DNA from: Ramlibacter monticola
GTDB taxonomy: Bacteria; Pseudomonadota; Gammaproteobacteria; Burkholderiales; Burkholderiaceae_C
Reading direction: 5' to 3'
Assembly (NCBI RefSeq): GCF_016722785.1
Contig: NZ_JAEQNE010000002.1
Span: forward strand, 372,001-436,000
Length of the DNA stretch: 64,000 nucleotides
A model generated the notes under the pieces. The model was given only the letters and a program-made list of their open reading frames with translations. It ran no database searches and was not told the origin of the DNA. Positions within the stretch are counted from its first letter, which is position 1, and every line of letters starts with the position of its first letter. The position numbers and the translations under genes are program-made. Below are positions 55,752 through 64,000 of the stretch, one piece after another.

Positions 55752-57512
55752 ATGCAAACCTGGCAGCAGATCTACGACCCGTTCGGCAACCTCTGGTTGT
55801 CGGCACTCGTCGCCGCGATCCCGATCATCTTCTTCTTCATGGCGCTGGCGATCTGGCGCATGAAGGGCTACATCGCGGGCACCATCACCGTCCTGCTGTC
55901 CCTCGGGGTGGCGGTGTTCGCCTACGGCATGCCCGCCGACATGGCGCTGGCCTCGGCCGGCTACGGCTTCTTCTACGGCCTGTGGCCGATCGCCTGGATC
56001 ATCGTGACCGCGGTGTTCCTCTACAAGGTGACCGTGAAGACCGGGCAGTTCGACATCATCCGGGCTTCGGTGGTCTCGCTGACCGAGGACCAGCGGCTGC
56101 AGATGCTGCTCGTGGGCTTCTCGTTCGGCGCCTTCCTCGAGGGCGCGGCGGGCTTCGGCGCGCCGGTGGCCATCACCGCGGCATTGCTGGTGGGCCTGGG
56201 CTTCAATCCGCTCTACGCGGCCGGCCTGTGCCTGATCACCAACACCGCGCCGGTGGCGTTCGGCGCCATGGGCATCCCGATCATCGTGGCCGGCCAGGTG
56301 ACCAGCCTCGATCCCTTCCACATCGGGCAGATGGCCGGGCGCCAGCTTCCGCTGCTGTCGGTCATCGTTCCCTTCTGGGTCATCGCGATGATGGACGGCT
56401 GGCGCGGCATCCGCGAGACCTATCCCGCGATCCTGGTGTGCGGCGTGTCCTTCGCCGTCACGCAGTACTTCACCGCCAACTACATCGGCCCGGAACTGCC
56501 GGACATCACTTCGGCGCTGGTCAGCCTGATCTCGCTGTCCGTGTTCCTGCGCTTCTGGAAGCCCAAGCGCATCTTCCGCTTCGAAGGCCAGGAGACCGTG
56601 GCCAAGGCGGAGAGGAAGCACTCCCTGGGTGCCGTGCTGAAGGCCTGGTCGCCGTTCGCCATCCTGACCGTGGTCGTCACGATCTGGTCGCTCAAGCCCT
56701 TCAAGGCCCTGTTCGCCAAGGGCGGCGCCCTGGCCTGGACCGTGATCACCACGCCGGTGCCGTTCCTCGACAAGCTCGCCGTCAAGATGCCGCCCATCGT
56801 GAAGGCGGCCAGCCCCTACGCCGCCTCCTACTCCTTCAACTGGCTGTCGGCCACCGGCACCGCGATCCTGATCGCCGCGATCATCAGCCTGGTGCTGCTG
56901 CGCATGCGGCCGATGGACGCGCTGCGAGCCTTCGCCGGCACGTTCAAGGAACTGGCCCTTCCGATCTACTCGATCGGCATGGTGCTGGGCTTCGCCTTCA
57001 TCGCCAACTACTCCGGCCTGTCGGCCACCCTCGCCCTGCTGCTCGCCGGCACCGGCGTAGCGTTCACCTTCTTCTCGCCCTTCCTGGGCTGGCTGGGCGT
57101 GTTCCTGACCGGCTCGGACACTTCCGCCAACGCGCTGTTCTGCAACCTGCAGGCCACCACCGCGCAGCAGATCGGCGTGCCCGACACCCTGCTGGTCGCC
57201 GCCAACACCACCGGCGGCGTGACCGGCAAGATGATCTCGCCGCAATCCATCGCGGTGGCGACGGCGGCCGTGGGCCTGGTGGGCAAGGAGTCCGACCTGT
57301 TCCGCTTCACCGTCAAGCACAGCCTGATGCTGGCGACCCTGGTGGGCATCATCACGACGCTGCAGGCCTACGTCTTCCCGTGGATGATCCCCGGTCACAC
57401 GGGCCAGGGCACGGCGCTGCCGGCCGCGGCTTCGTCGACGCCGCTGTGGATCGCCGCCGCCGCCATCGGCGCGGCGCTGCTGGCGATGGTGCTGCGCCGC
57501 CGGCGTGCGTGA
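55752..57512 (+). CDS. lldP: L-lactate permease (LctP/LldP family)
   Basis: Proton-lactate symporter of 586 residues with about 13 TM helices. The start [57 protein letters not shown] and [17 protein letters not shown] are family signatures. It imports both lactate isomers and glycolate in known members. It follows dld by 44 bp with GAGGAGA before it. Confidence 0.96.
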   Translation: MQTWQQIYDPFGNLWLSALVAAIPIIFFFMALAIWRMKGYIAGTITVLLSLGVAVFAYGMPADMALASAGYGFFYGLWPIAWIIVTAVFLYKVTVKTGQFDIIRASVVSLTEDQRLQMLLVGFSFGAFLEGAAGFGAPVAITAALLVGLGFNPLYAAGLCLITNTAPVAFGAMGIPIIVAGQVTSLDPFHIGQMAGRQLPLLSVIVPFWVIAMMDGWRGIRETYPAILVCGVSFAVTQYFTANYIGPELPDITSALVSLISLSVFLRFWKPKRIFRFEGQETVAKAERKHSLGAVLKAWSPFAILTVVVTIWSLKPFKALFAKGGALAWTVITTPVPFLDKLAVKMPPIVKAASPYAASYSFNWLSATGTAILIAAIISLVLLRMRPMDALRAFAGTFKELALPIYSIGMVLGFAFIANYSGLSATLALLLAGTGVAFTFFSPFLGWLGVFLTGSDTSANALFCNLQATTAQQIGVPDTLLVAANTTGGVTGKMISPQSIAVATAAVGLVGKESDLFRFTVKHSLMLATLVGIITTLQAYVFPWMIPGHTGQGTALPAAASSTPLWIAAAAIGAALLAMVLRRRRA

Positions 57513-57516
57513 TGCC

Positions 57517-58308
57517 ATGACCACCCGTCCCTCGACGGTGTACTTCTACTCCACCTGCGCGGTCGACCTGATGGCCCCGCAGGCGGGAGTGGATGCCATC
57601 CGCCTCCTGCAGGAGGCGGGCATCGAAGTGGTGTTCCCGCGTGCCCAGAGCTGCTGCGGCCAGCCCGCCTACAGCTCGGGGTTCTTCGACGAGGCGCGCC
57701 GCGTCGCCCAGTCCCAGCTGGCCATCTTCCCCGGGCCCTGGCCCATCGTGGTGCCGTCGGGGTCGTGCGCGGGCATGATGAAGCATCACTGGCCGAAGCT
57801 GTTCGCCGGCGATGCCGCGCTCGAAGCCCGGGCCCAGGAGGTCGCCGGACGCATCGTCGAGTGGAGCGAATTCGCGCAGGCGATGGGCCTCGCGCAGCCG
57901 GCTCCGGCCGCGCGGCCGGCGCCGCCGGTGAAGGTCGCGCTGCACACCTCGTGCAGCGCGCGCCGCGAGATGGGCACGCACGTGCCCGGCGAGGCGCTGC
58001 TGCAGGCGCTGCCGGACGTCGAGCTGGTGCAGCAGGCACGCGTCACCGAATGCTGCGGCTTCGGCGGCACCTTCGCGGCGCGCCATCCCGACATCTCCGG
58101 CGCGATGGTCACCGACAAGCTCGACGCCCTGCGCGACACGGGCGCCGACGTGGTGGTGAGCGCCGATTGCGGTTGCCTGCTGAACCTGCACCACGCGGCC
58201 GAGAAGCGCCGCGCGGCCGGCGAGGCGCTGCCGCGGCTGGTGCACCTGGCCAGCTTCGTGCGCGAACGGCGCGGCGCCGCGGACGCGGCGCAGCAAGTCA
58301 CCGACTGA
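57517..58308 (+). CDS. lldE: L-lactate oxidation complex subunit LldE/LutA
   Basis: A 263-residue CCG-domain protein. FYSTCAVDLMAPQAG opens the protein, with Cys-rich motifs SCCGQPAYSSGF and CCGFGGTFAARHPDISG. With LldF and LldG it forms the LutABC-type L-lactate dehydrogenase. ATG 57517 is chosen; an in-frame GTG at 57505 overlaps lldP by eight bases. Confidence 0.93.
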   Translation: MTTRPSTVYFYSTCAVDLMAPQAGVDAIRLLQEAGIEVVFPRAQSCCGQPAYSSGFFDEARRVAQSQLAIFPGPWPIVVPSGSCAGMMKHHWPKLFAGDAALEARAQEVAGRIVEWSEFAQAMGLAQPAPAARPAPPVKVALHTSCSARREMGTHVPGEALLQALPDVELVQQARVTECCGFGGTFAARHPDISGAMVTDKLDALRDTGADVVVSADCGCLLNLHHAAEKRRAAGEALPRLVHLASFVRERRGAADAAQQVTD

Positions 58309-58324
58309 ACCCGAGGCCACGATC

Positions 58325-59041
58325 ATGTCCCTGCCCGATACCCGCGTCGCCCGCCACGCCATCTTCGCCGCGCTGCGTGGCGTTCCGGCCTCGCCGCTGC
58401 CGGCGCCCGATCTCGCGCCCTATCACGCGAGCACTTTCGGCCGCGGGCGCGTCGGTGCGCGCATCGATCCGGCGACGCTGTGCGCGCCCTTCGAAGCGGC
58501 CGCGCGCGGGTGGCGGGCGGACGTGCTCCACGCGAGCCCCGAAACCTGGCCCGCCGCCGTGCGGCAGGCGCTCGCGCAGCGCCGCTGCCGCAGCGTCGCC
58601 ATCGGCGCCGCTTCGCCCTTGCAGCCCGGCCTCGAGGGCGCGCTGCAGGGCCTCGCCGTGCGGCGTTTCGAGCGTCCGCTGGAAGCGTGGAAGGGCGAAC
58701 TCTTCGACGCGGTGGACGCCGCCGTGACCAGCACCGTGGCGGGCATCGCCGACACGGGCACGCTGGTGCTGCGGCCGGGACGGCACGAGCCGCGCACGCT
58801 CTCCCTCGTGCCACCGGTGCACGTCGCCGTGCTGATGGCGAGCCAGCTGCATGCCAGCCTGCCCGCGGCGATGCACGCGCTCTTTCCCGGGGACGGCCCG
58901 CCGGAGCTGCCCACCAACCTGCTGCTGGTCACCGGTCCTTCCAAGACGGCCGACATCCAGCAGGTGCTGGCCTACGGCGCGCACGGACCGAAGGAACTGG
59001 TGATCGTGCTGGTCGACGACCTGGCGGAGGCGACGCGATGA
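58325..59041 (+). CDS. lldG: L-lactate oxidation complex subunit LldG/LutC
   Basis: A 238-residue LUD-domain protein (LutC/YkgG). VTSTVAGIADTGTLVLRPG is the diagnostic LUD stretch, and TGPSKTADIQQVLAYGAHGP ends the domain. It is a soluble partner of LldE and LldF in L-lactate oxidation. Overlaps lldF start in ATGA (59038-59041). Confidence 0.93.
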   Translation: MSLPDTRVARHAIFAALRGVPASPLPAPDLAPYHASTFGRGRVGARIDPATLCAPFEAAARGWRADVLHASPETWPAAVRQALAQRRCRSVAIGAASPLQPGLEGALQGLAVRRFERPLEAWKGELFDAVDAAVTSTVAGIADTGTLVLRPGRHEPRTLSLVPPVHVAVLMASQLHASLPAAMHALFPGDGPPELPTNLLLVTGPSKTADIQQVLAYGAHGPKELVIVLVDDLAEATR

Positions 59042-60510
59042 ACCCGACAACCCAGGCGGCCGCGCACGGCCACGCCGCGCCCCTGCACTTCGTCGACCCG
59101 CGCCGCTTCAAGGAGAACGCGCGCGAGGCCGTCAACGACGCCCACCTGCGCGCGAGCTTCCGCAGCGCGATGGACTTCCTCCAGGCCAAGCGCGCCGCGC
59201 ATTTCGGCGCGTCGGAGGTCTTCGATCCGCTGCGCCACGTCGGCGAGGCGATCCGGCGCTACAGCCTGTCGCGGCTGCCCGACCTGCTCGAGATGCTGGA
59301 GCGCAACCTGCTCGCCCGCGGGGTGCAGGTGCACTGGGCCGCGACGCCCGAGGATGCGAACGAGATCTTCCTCGCCATCGCGCGCGAGGCCGGCGCACGG
59401 CGCCTCGTCAAGGGCAAGTCGATGGTCAGCGAGGAGATCGAGCTGAACCACCGCATGGCCGAACACGGCGTGGACTGTCTCGAGTCCGACATGGGCGAGT
59501 ACATCGTGCAGCTGGCCGGCGAGCGGCCCAGCCACATCATCATGCCGGCGATCCACAAGACGAAGCAGCAGATCGCCGCGCTCTTCGCCGAGCGCATCCC
59601 GGAGACGCCCTACACCGAGGACGTGGACGCGCTCATCGCCATCGGCCGCCGCGTGCTGCGCAACGAATTCCGCGATGCGAAGGTGGGCGTGTCGGGCGTC
59701 AACTTCATGGTGGCCGAAACCGGCACGCTGTGCCTCGTCGAGAACGAGGGCAATGGCCGCATGTGCACGACGGTCCCGGACGTGCACGTCGCGATCACCG
59801 GCATCGAGAAGGTCGTCGAGCACTTCGAGCATGTGCTGCCGCTGTTCAACCTGCTCACCCGCTCGGCCACCGGCCAGGCCGTCACGACGTACTTCAACGT
59901 CATCACCGGCCCGCGCCGCCCCGGCGAGCTCGATGGGCCGCGCGCGGTGCACCTGGTGCTGCTGGACAACGGCCGCACGCAGGCGTGGCGCGACGCCGAC
60001 TTCCGCCCGACGCTGCAGTGCATCCGATGCGGTGCGTGCATGAACCATTGCCCCGTCTACGCGCGCATCGGCGGGCTGGCCTACGGAACGACCTACCCGG
60101 GGCCGATCGGCTCCATCATCTCGCCGCACCTGCTGGGCCTGGAGCCGACGCAGGCGCTGCCGACGGCGAGCAGCCTGTGCGGGGCGTGCGCCGAGGTGTG
60201 CCCGGTCGCCATCCCGATCCCCCAACTGCTCATGAAACTGCGCCACGCCGCCCGGCACGACGCCTTGCCCGGCCACCCGCCGCTCGCGGGCCAGGGTGCC
60301 GCGAAGGACTGGAAGGAGGCGCTGGCGTGGAAGGCGTGGGCCTGGGTCAGCCAGCGACCTGCCTGGTACCGGCTGGCCGTGCGCGTCGGACGCGCGCTGC
60401 GGGAGCTGACCCCCTCGCGCCAGGCCGGGTGGACCGCGCATCGCACGCCGCTGAAGCTGGCCAGTCGCGGGCTGCGGGAGCGGCTGCCGGAAGGCGTGCG
60501 CCGGGAGTGA
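59038..60510 (+). CDS. lldF: L-lactate oxidation complex iron-sulfur subunit LldF/LutB
   Basis: A 490-residue protein with an N-terminal LUD domain (VKGKSMVSEEIELNHRMAEHG; NFMVAETGTLCLVENEGNGR) and two 4Fe-4S motifs: CIRCGACMNHCPVY and CGACAEVCPVAIPI. A DUF3390 C-terminal region follows. It carries electrons from L-lactate to the quinone pool. It is the last gene of the operon; a hairpin with an 8-bp stem lies just beyond the stop. Confidence 0.94.
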   Translation: MNPTTQAAAHGHAAPLHFVDPRRFKENAREAVNDAHLRASFRSAMDFLQAKRAAHFGASEVFDPLRHVGEAIRRYSLSRLPDLLEMLERNLLARGVQVHWAATPEDANEIFLAIAREAGARRLVKGKSMVSEEIELNHRMAEHGVDCLESDMGEYIVQLAGERPSHIIMPAIHKTKQQIAALFAERIPETPYTEDVDALIAIGRRVLRNEFRDAKVGVSGVNFMVAETGTLCLVENEGNGRMCTTVPDVHVAITGIEKVVEHFEHVLPLFNLLTRSATGQAVTTYFNVITGPRRPGELDGPRAVHLVLLDNGRTQAWRDADFRPTLQCIRCGACMNHCPVYARIGGLAYGTTYPGPIGSIISPHLLGLEPTQALPTASSLCGACAEVCPVAIPIPQLLMKLRHAARHDALPGHPPLAGQGAAKDWKEALAWKAWAWVSQRPAWYRLAVRVGRALRELTPSRQAGWTAHRTPLKLASRGLRERLPEGVRRE

Positions 60511-60515
60511 GGGCC

Positions 60516-60542
60516 GCGGCAGCGGCGACTACGTGCTGCCGC
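60516..60542. terminator. Hairpin between the lactate operon and the TAXI protein gene
   Basis: GCGGCAGC (60516-60523) and GCTGCCGC (60535-60542) form an 8-bp stem with an 11-nt loop that contains the TAXI gene's stop codon. It is placed between convergent genes. Confidence 0.45.
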
Positions 60543-61995
60543 TTCGCGCGATCCGCTCCCGCACATAGTCCACATGCTGGCGCAGCGTGTACACGCGGTC
60601 CTGCAGCTCCAGCGGGAACCTCGTTTGCGCGATCTCGCCCTCGATGCGGGCCAGCCGTTCGCTGGCCACGCGCCGCTCTTCCTCGTCCAGCGTGCGTGAC
60701 GTGAACTCCCGTTCGAGGAACTTGAGCTCGCCGTAGTGGCGGAACAGGCGCGACTGCCGGCGCCAGGCGATGAGCCCCGGCAGCAGCCGCCCCAGCGGCA
60801 ACAGGATCGCCGCGAGCGGCACCAGCACCAGCACCAGCCGCTGCACGTAGTTGGCCATCCAGAACGGCAGGTAACTCTGCAGGAACGGGGTCCCGTTCTT
60901 GAAATAGCGCTCGGCGTTGTCGGACAGCGCGAAGTTGGTGACGCGCGCGTTCGGAAAATCGCTTGGCAGCCGCTCCAGCAGGCCGACCGGATGGTGCACC
61001 CGCTGCGCCGCGTCCAGCAGCAGGTACGCCAGCGCGGGATGGAGATCCTCGCGCACGACGAGGTTGGTGTTGGTCGCGAGCAGCGCGATGTCGCGATGCG
61101 GCCGGTCGTGCGCCGGGTCGACCGAGCCGCGCTTGAGGCTCACCGGCTGCAGATACCCGAAGCGACGCGAGAGCCCTTCCACGTGGTCGAGCGACGCCAG
61201 CTTGATCGCGGGGTCGGCCAGCAACCGCTGCACCACCGGGGCGCCGGGGCCGGCGATGAGAATGACGGCGTCGATCTGGCGGCGCTGCAGCTTGTCGGCG
61301 GCTGCCATGCCGGTGTCGTCGGTGAGGACCGGGCCCTTGCGCGCAGCCCTGGGGCCGTCGCCCACGCCGACCTCCATGCCGTAGACCTGCAGCAGGTCGA
61401 CCGCGAGCTTGAGGTTGCCGCTGCCAGGCAGGCCGGCCGCGACACGCTTGCCGGCAAGCGCTTGCAGGCCGTGCGTCACGTCGATGGTGTGCGTGAAGAT
61501 CCACACCGGCTCGAACGCGACGTTCGCCAGCGCGCGCAGGGGCATCTTCTCCGGCGCCATTTCGCTCGGCTGCGGGCCGATCCCGCCCTGCACGAAGGCG
61601 ACCGACACTTCGTCGTTGCGCAGCCGGTCGAGATTCTCGATGCTTCCGGCGCTGGTTCGCAGTTCGAGACGCACGCCCTTGGCCGCCAGGAGGCGCTGGT
61701 ACTCCAGTCCGGCCAGGTGATAGGCGCCGTCCTCCGCCCCGGTGCTCATCACGAGCGAGCCTGGCGGCAGGGGGCTCAGGCGCCCGACGACCTGGAACAG
61801 CGCCAGCACCAGCAGCACCAGCAGGACAGCGCCTCCGCAAATCCAGAGCCACACCCGGCGGCTGTCTCCGGGCGCGCCCTTGATGCGCAGTTTCGGGAGC
61901 GGCTTCACGCGCCCATTGTGGGGACCCCATGGAAATCGCAACATTGGACCTGGGGGCATGTTCCGCGCCAGGCTTGATCCCGCGCGGACTTTCAC
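60529..61995 (-). CDS. TAXI-family TRAP-type solute-binding protein with membrane anchors
   Basis: A protein of up to 488 residues. An N-terminal TM helix ([20 protein letters not shown]) precedes the TAXI periplasmic domain (VMSTGAEDGAYHLAGLEYQRLL; RNDEVSVAFVQGG). A C-terminal TM segment (LVLVLVPLAAILLPLG) and a charged coiled-coil (LDEEERRVASERLARIEGEI) follow. Such anchored TAXI proteins usually lack the TRAP membrane genes, also absent here, so a sensing role is possible. Start uncertain: GTG 61995, ATG 61944 or GTG 61908, none with a good ribosome site. Confidence 0.82.
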   Translation of the reverse strand: MKVRAGSSLARNMPPGPMLRFPWGPHNGRVKPLPKLRIKGAPGDSRRVWLWICGGAVLLVLLVLALFQVVGRLSPLPPGSLVMSTGAEDGAYHLAGLEYQRLLAAKGVRLELRTSAGSIENLDRLRNDEVSVAFVQGGIGPQPSEMAPEKMPLRALANVAFEPVWIFTHTIDVTHGLQALAGKRVAAGLPGSGNLKLAVDLLQVYGMEVGVGDGPRAARKGPVLTDDTGMAAADKLQRRQIDAVILIAGPGAPVVQRLLADPAIKLASLDHVEGLSRRFGYLQPVSLKRGSVDPAHDRPHRDIALLATNTNLVVREDLHPALAYLLLDAAQRVHHPVGLLERLPSDFPNARVTNFALSDNAERYFKNGTPFLQSYLPFWMANYVQRLVLVLVPLAAILLPLGRLLPGLIAWRRQSRLFRHYGELKFLEREFTSRTLDEEERRVASERLARIEGEIAQTRFPLELQDRVYTLRQHVDYVRERIARSGST

Positions 61996-62018
61996 TTCTT
62001 GCCCAAGGAGGTTCTCCG

Positions 62019-62132
62019 ATGCTCCTCAGGGGCCTTTCCTTGTGCCCGGGGGTGACCTCCAGTACACCTTGGCTTGCCAACGATGGCAGACCCGTTCCCT
62101 TCCTTCCACGACAGGAGCACGCGAATGAGTGA
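62019..62132 (+). CDS. Possible 37-residue leader peptide
   Basis: ATG 62019 follows AAGGAGG closely, one of the strongest ribosome sites in this part. The reading frame MLLRGLSLCPGVTSSTPWLA continues to a stop at 62130-62132, which overlaps the start of the next gene (62125). It could be a translated, coupling leader. Its sequence has no known relatives in my memory, and its coding nature is unproven. Confidence 0.25.
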   Translation: MLLRGLSLCPGVTSSTPWLANDGRPVPFLPRQEHANE

Positions 62133-62400
62133 TTCGGCCTTCAATTTCTGGCACCGCAGCGTCGCACCCCTGGCGATCGCCGCCGGCCTCGTGGTCCTGT
62201 CCGGGGCCGCGTCCGGGCAGACCCAGCAGGCCGACCAGCGCCAGGCCGGCAGGAACGTGAACCAGGCCGCCAAGCAGGAGGCCCGCTCGGCCAAGATCGA
62301 CTGCCGGCAGGAGAACAACAAGAGCAACGCCGAGTGCCGCCAGGACAAGCGCGAAACCAAGCAAGGCGGCCGCCAGGCCAAGCGGGACATCAAGTACTGA
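62125..62400 (+). CDS. Small basic exported protein, 91 residues
   Basis: No named family recognised. The signal peptide covers about residues 9-32 (VAPLAIAAGLVVLSGAASGQ). The mature part is very rich in Gln, Arg, Lys, Asn and Asp with two Cys (KIDCRQENNKSNAECRQDKR), possibly a disulfide-linked helical hairpin. ATG 62125 has AGGAG about eight bases upstream. It resembles small periplasmic basic proteins common in Burkholderiales. It is followed by an AI-2E family permease gene 130 bp away. Confidence 0.7.
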   Translation: MSDSAFNFWHRSVAPLAIAAGLVVLSGAASGQTQQADQRQAGRNVNQAAKQEARSAKIDCRQENNKSNAECRQDKRETKQGGRQAKRDIKY

Positions 62401-62530
62401 TGCCGGCGGGCGTTCCAGGCGCGGACACCGGATCGGCTTCCACCGCCAGGTGGCGGCATCGTCGGACCGTTTTGCGCGCGCCGCGGCCAGCGCGCGAAGA
62501 TTGCAGACCCTGCATCGACCGGAGCTTCCC

Positions 62531-63682
62531 GTGAACCTCGACCCCTCCCTCGAACAGCGGATCTCCGCCCGCCTGCTGGACGTCCTGATCCGCGCCGGCC
62601 TGGTGCTGGTGCTGGCGTTCCTGTGCTACCGGATCTTCGCGCCCTTCCTGCCCCTGATGGCCTGGGCGATCATCCTCGCCGTCACGCTGTATCCGCTGCA
62701 ACGGACCCTGGCCGCCAAGATGGGCGGCCACCCTGCCTGGTCGGCGACCGCGATCACCCTGCTCGCCATCGCGCTGATCGTCGTACCGGCGGCGGTGCTC
62801 ATAGGCTCCGTGGGAGATTCGGTGCAGCGCCTCGTCGCGGGCGTGCAGGACAACTCGCTCCAGGTGCCGCCACCGCGCGAGAGCGTCGCCGCCTGGCCGG
62901 TCATCGGCGACAAGGTCTACCTGTACTGGGACCAGGCCCACCGGGACCTGCCGGCGCTGATCCGCAGCATGCAGCCCAAGGTCGGGGAACTGGCCAGGAT
63001 GGCGCTCGGCATGGTCGCCAGCATCGGGGGCGGCATCCTCAAGTTCATCCTCGCCTTCATCGTGGCCGGCATCGTGATGGCCTTCGGCGAGTCCGGCGCA
63101 CGCGCCAGCCGCGCGATCTTCGAGCGGGTGTTCGGAGTGCAGCGCGGGGGCGTGTTCACCACGCTGGCGGCCGGCACGATCCGGACCGTCGCCCAGGGCG
63201 TGATCGGCATCGCCTTCATCCAGGCGCTGGCCGTGGGGCTTTGCCTGCTCGCCGCGGGGGTGCCGCTGGCGGGCGTGCTGGCGGGTGTCGTGCTCGTGCT
63301 CGCGATCGCGCAGGTGCCGGTGCTGATCGTCACGCTGCCCGCGATCGTCTACCTCTGGATGAGCGGCAACTACGCCACTGGCGCGGCCGTGCTCTTCACC
63401 GTGCTGCTGTTCCTCGCGGGCATGCTGGACAACGTGCTGAAGCCGCTGTTGCTCGGCCGCGGCGTGGACGCACCCATGCCGGTGATCCTGCTCGGTGCCC
63501 TCGGCGGCATGGCCACCGCGGGCATCCTGGGGCTGTTCGTCGGCGCGACGCTGCTCACGCTGGGGTACCAGATCTTCATGGGCTGGGTCGCGTCCAACCC
63601 CGAATTCACGCGCCAGCCGGCCGAAGTGGAGCCCCCCGCGAAAACCGCGGACGTGCAGGCGGCGCCGCTCGCGCCGTCCTGA
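62531..63682 (+). CDS. AI-2E family transporter (YdiK/TqsA-like permease)
   Basis: A 383-residue permease with about eight TM helices. Family marks are AIILAVTLYPLQRTLAAK, IGIAFIQALAVGLCLLAAGV, and MLDNVLKPLLLGRGVDAPMPVILLGALGGM near the C-terminus. The family was named for autoinducer-2 export, but most members have unproven substrates, including Na+/H+ antiport. GTG 62531 is supported by CGGAG six bases upstream. Confidence 0.9.
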   Translation: MNLDPSLEQRISARLLDVLIRAGLVLVLAFLCYRIFAPFLPLMAWAIILAVTLYPLQRTLAAKMGGHPAWSATAITLLAIALIVVPAAVLIGSVGDSVQRLVAGVQDNSLQVPPPRESVAAWPVIGDKVYLYWDQAHRDLPALIRSMQPKVGELARMALGMVASIGGGILKFILAFIVAGIVMAFGESGARASRAIFERVFGVQRGGVFTTLAAGTIRTVAQGVIGIAFIQALAVGLCLLAAGVPLAGVLAGVVLVLAIAQVPVLIVTLPAIVYLWMSGNYATGAAVLFTVLLFLAGMLDNVLKPLLLGRGVDAPMPVILLGALGGMATAGILGLFVGATLLTLGYQIFMGWVASNPEFTRQPAEVEPPAKTADVQAAPLAPS

Positions 63683-63982
63683 GCCCTCGCAAGGCGCGGG
63701 CCCGAAGTCGCGGTCGGTGCGCGAGCTTGAGGGTCACGCCCCCCGCGACGATCAGCGCCGCGCGATGCATGGGCGGGGTCGACCCCCGCAGGGTCGAGCA
63801 CATGCGAACCACGGCGTGTTCGACGTGAGTCGGTACGTCGCGGCGGCGTGAATCGCATCCGCCTCACCCCCTCCAGCGCCGAGCGACTTGAACGAAACGG
63901 CTGCCGCGCCAGCCGCTGCGTTCAAGCCGGCGCCCCTCCGGATCGGAAGAATTCGCTGCATCGAATCTCACCGGAGCACCCC
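63683..63982. other. Intergenic region with nested inverted repeat
   Basis: No supported gene here. The clearest structure is CTTGAACG (63887-63894) pairing with CGTTCAAG (63919-63926), enclosing CGGCTG (63898-63903) and CAGCCG (63910-63915) around a six-base loop. ATTCG/CGAAT repeats occur near 63950-63965. Confidence 0.5.
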
Positions 63983-64000
63983 ATGATTGCCTTCCCCCCT
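63983..64000 (+). CDS. Possible start of a gene cut by the window end
   Basis: ATG 63983 has GGAG seven bases upstream and reads MIAFPP to the edge. Only six codons are visible, so no function can be given. Confidence 0.35.

Overview
The window is about 64 kb of very GC-rich chromosomal DNA with tightly packed genes, many four-base ATGA/GTGA overlaps and no rRNA, tRNA, insertion sequence, prophage or CRISPR array that I can see. The order exbD-lpxK-Trm112-kdsB-adk, the LexA type, the codon use and the liv/hut/lld content point to a betaproteobacterium of the order Burkholderiales, most likely family Comamonadaceae (Ramlibacter/Variovorax-like). The taxonomic call is inference from gene content, not from a marker gene.

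Layout. 1-3056: envelope and nucleotide housekeeping (exbD end, lpxK, Trm112 protein, kdsB, adk). 3071-8107: an asparaginase diverging from lexA across two SOS boxes, a small unknown protein, a DUF1993 protein, a 2-hydroxyacid dehydrogenase and an MFS exporter. 8104-10047: a FimV-like membrane protein. 10113-15711: fatty-acid type catabolism (3-hydroxyacyl-CoA dehydrogenase, enoyl-CoA hydratase, Crp/Fnr regulator, APH-like kinase, acyl-CoA dehydrogenase). 15758-20432: an unknown protein, a GST, a 14-TM MFS pump, rdgC and a TetR regulator. 20425-25069: a complete branched-chain amino-acid type ABC transporter (livFGMH plus binding protein). 25295-29276: a two-subunit molybdenum hydroxylase and a metallo-beta-lactamase-fold protein.

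29781-38477 is a heavy-metal efflux island: czcI-czcC-czcB-czcA followed by a P1B-4 type Zn/Co/Cd ATPase with a histidine-rich N-terminus. 38490-49290 is one ten-gene run on the minus strand: an NMT1-type ABC importer, hutC, and hutH-hutU-hutD-hutI-hutF-hutG, which degrade histidine through formylglutamate to glutamate and formate. HutC-type boxes lie before hutH and in the gap upstream of the importer. 50513-51923 holds a DsbA-like/BdbC-like thiol oxidoreductase pair and a small cysteine-rich GDCC protein, placed directly behind an lldR-type GntR gene. 52897-60510 is a full lactate-oxidation operon (dld, lldP, lldE, lldG, lldF), divergent from lldR across four near-identical operators. 60529-64000 holds a TAXI-type binding protein, a small basic exported protein, an AI-2E family permease and the first codons of another gene.

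No wholly new defence or biosynthetic system is evident. The most unusual observations are regulatory: three mutually complementary segments forming alternative hairpins between czcI and czcC, the HutC boxes that tie an importer and an outer-membrane protein to histidine use, four LldR operators in 160 bp with a nearby FNR-like site, tandem SOS boxes shared by lexA and an asparaginase gene, and a 52-bp intergenic hairpin repeat present twice.
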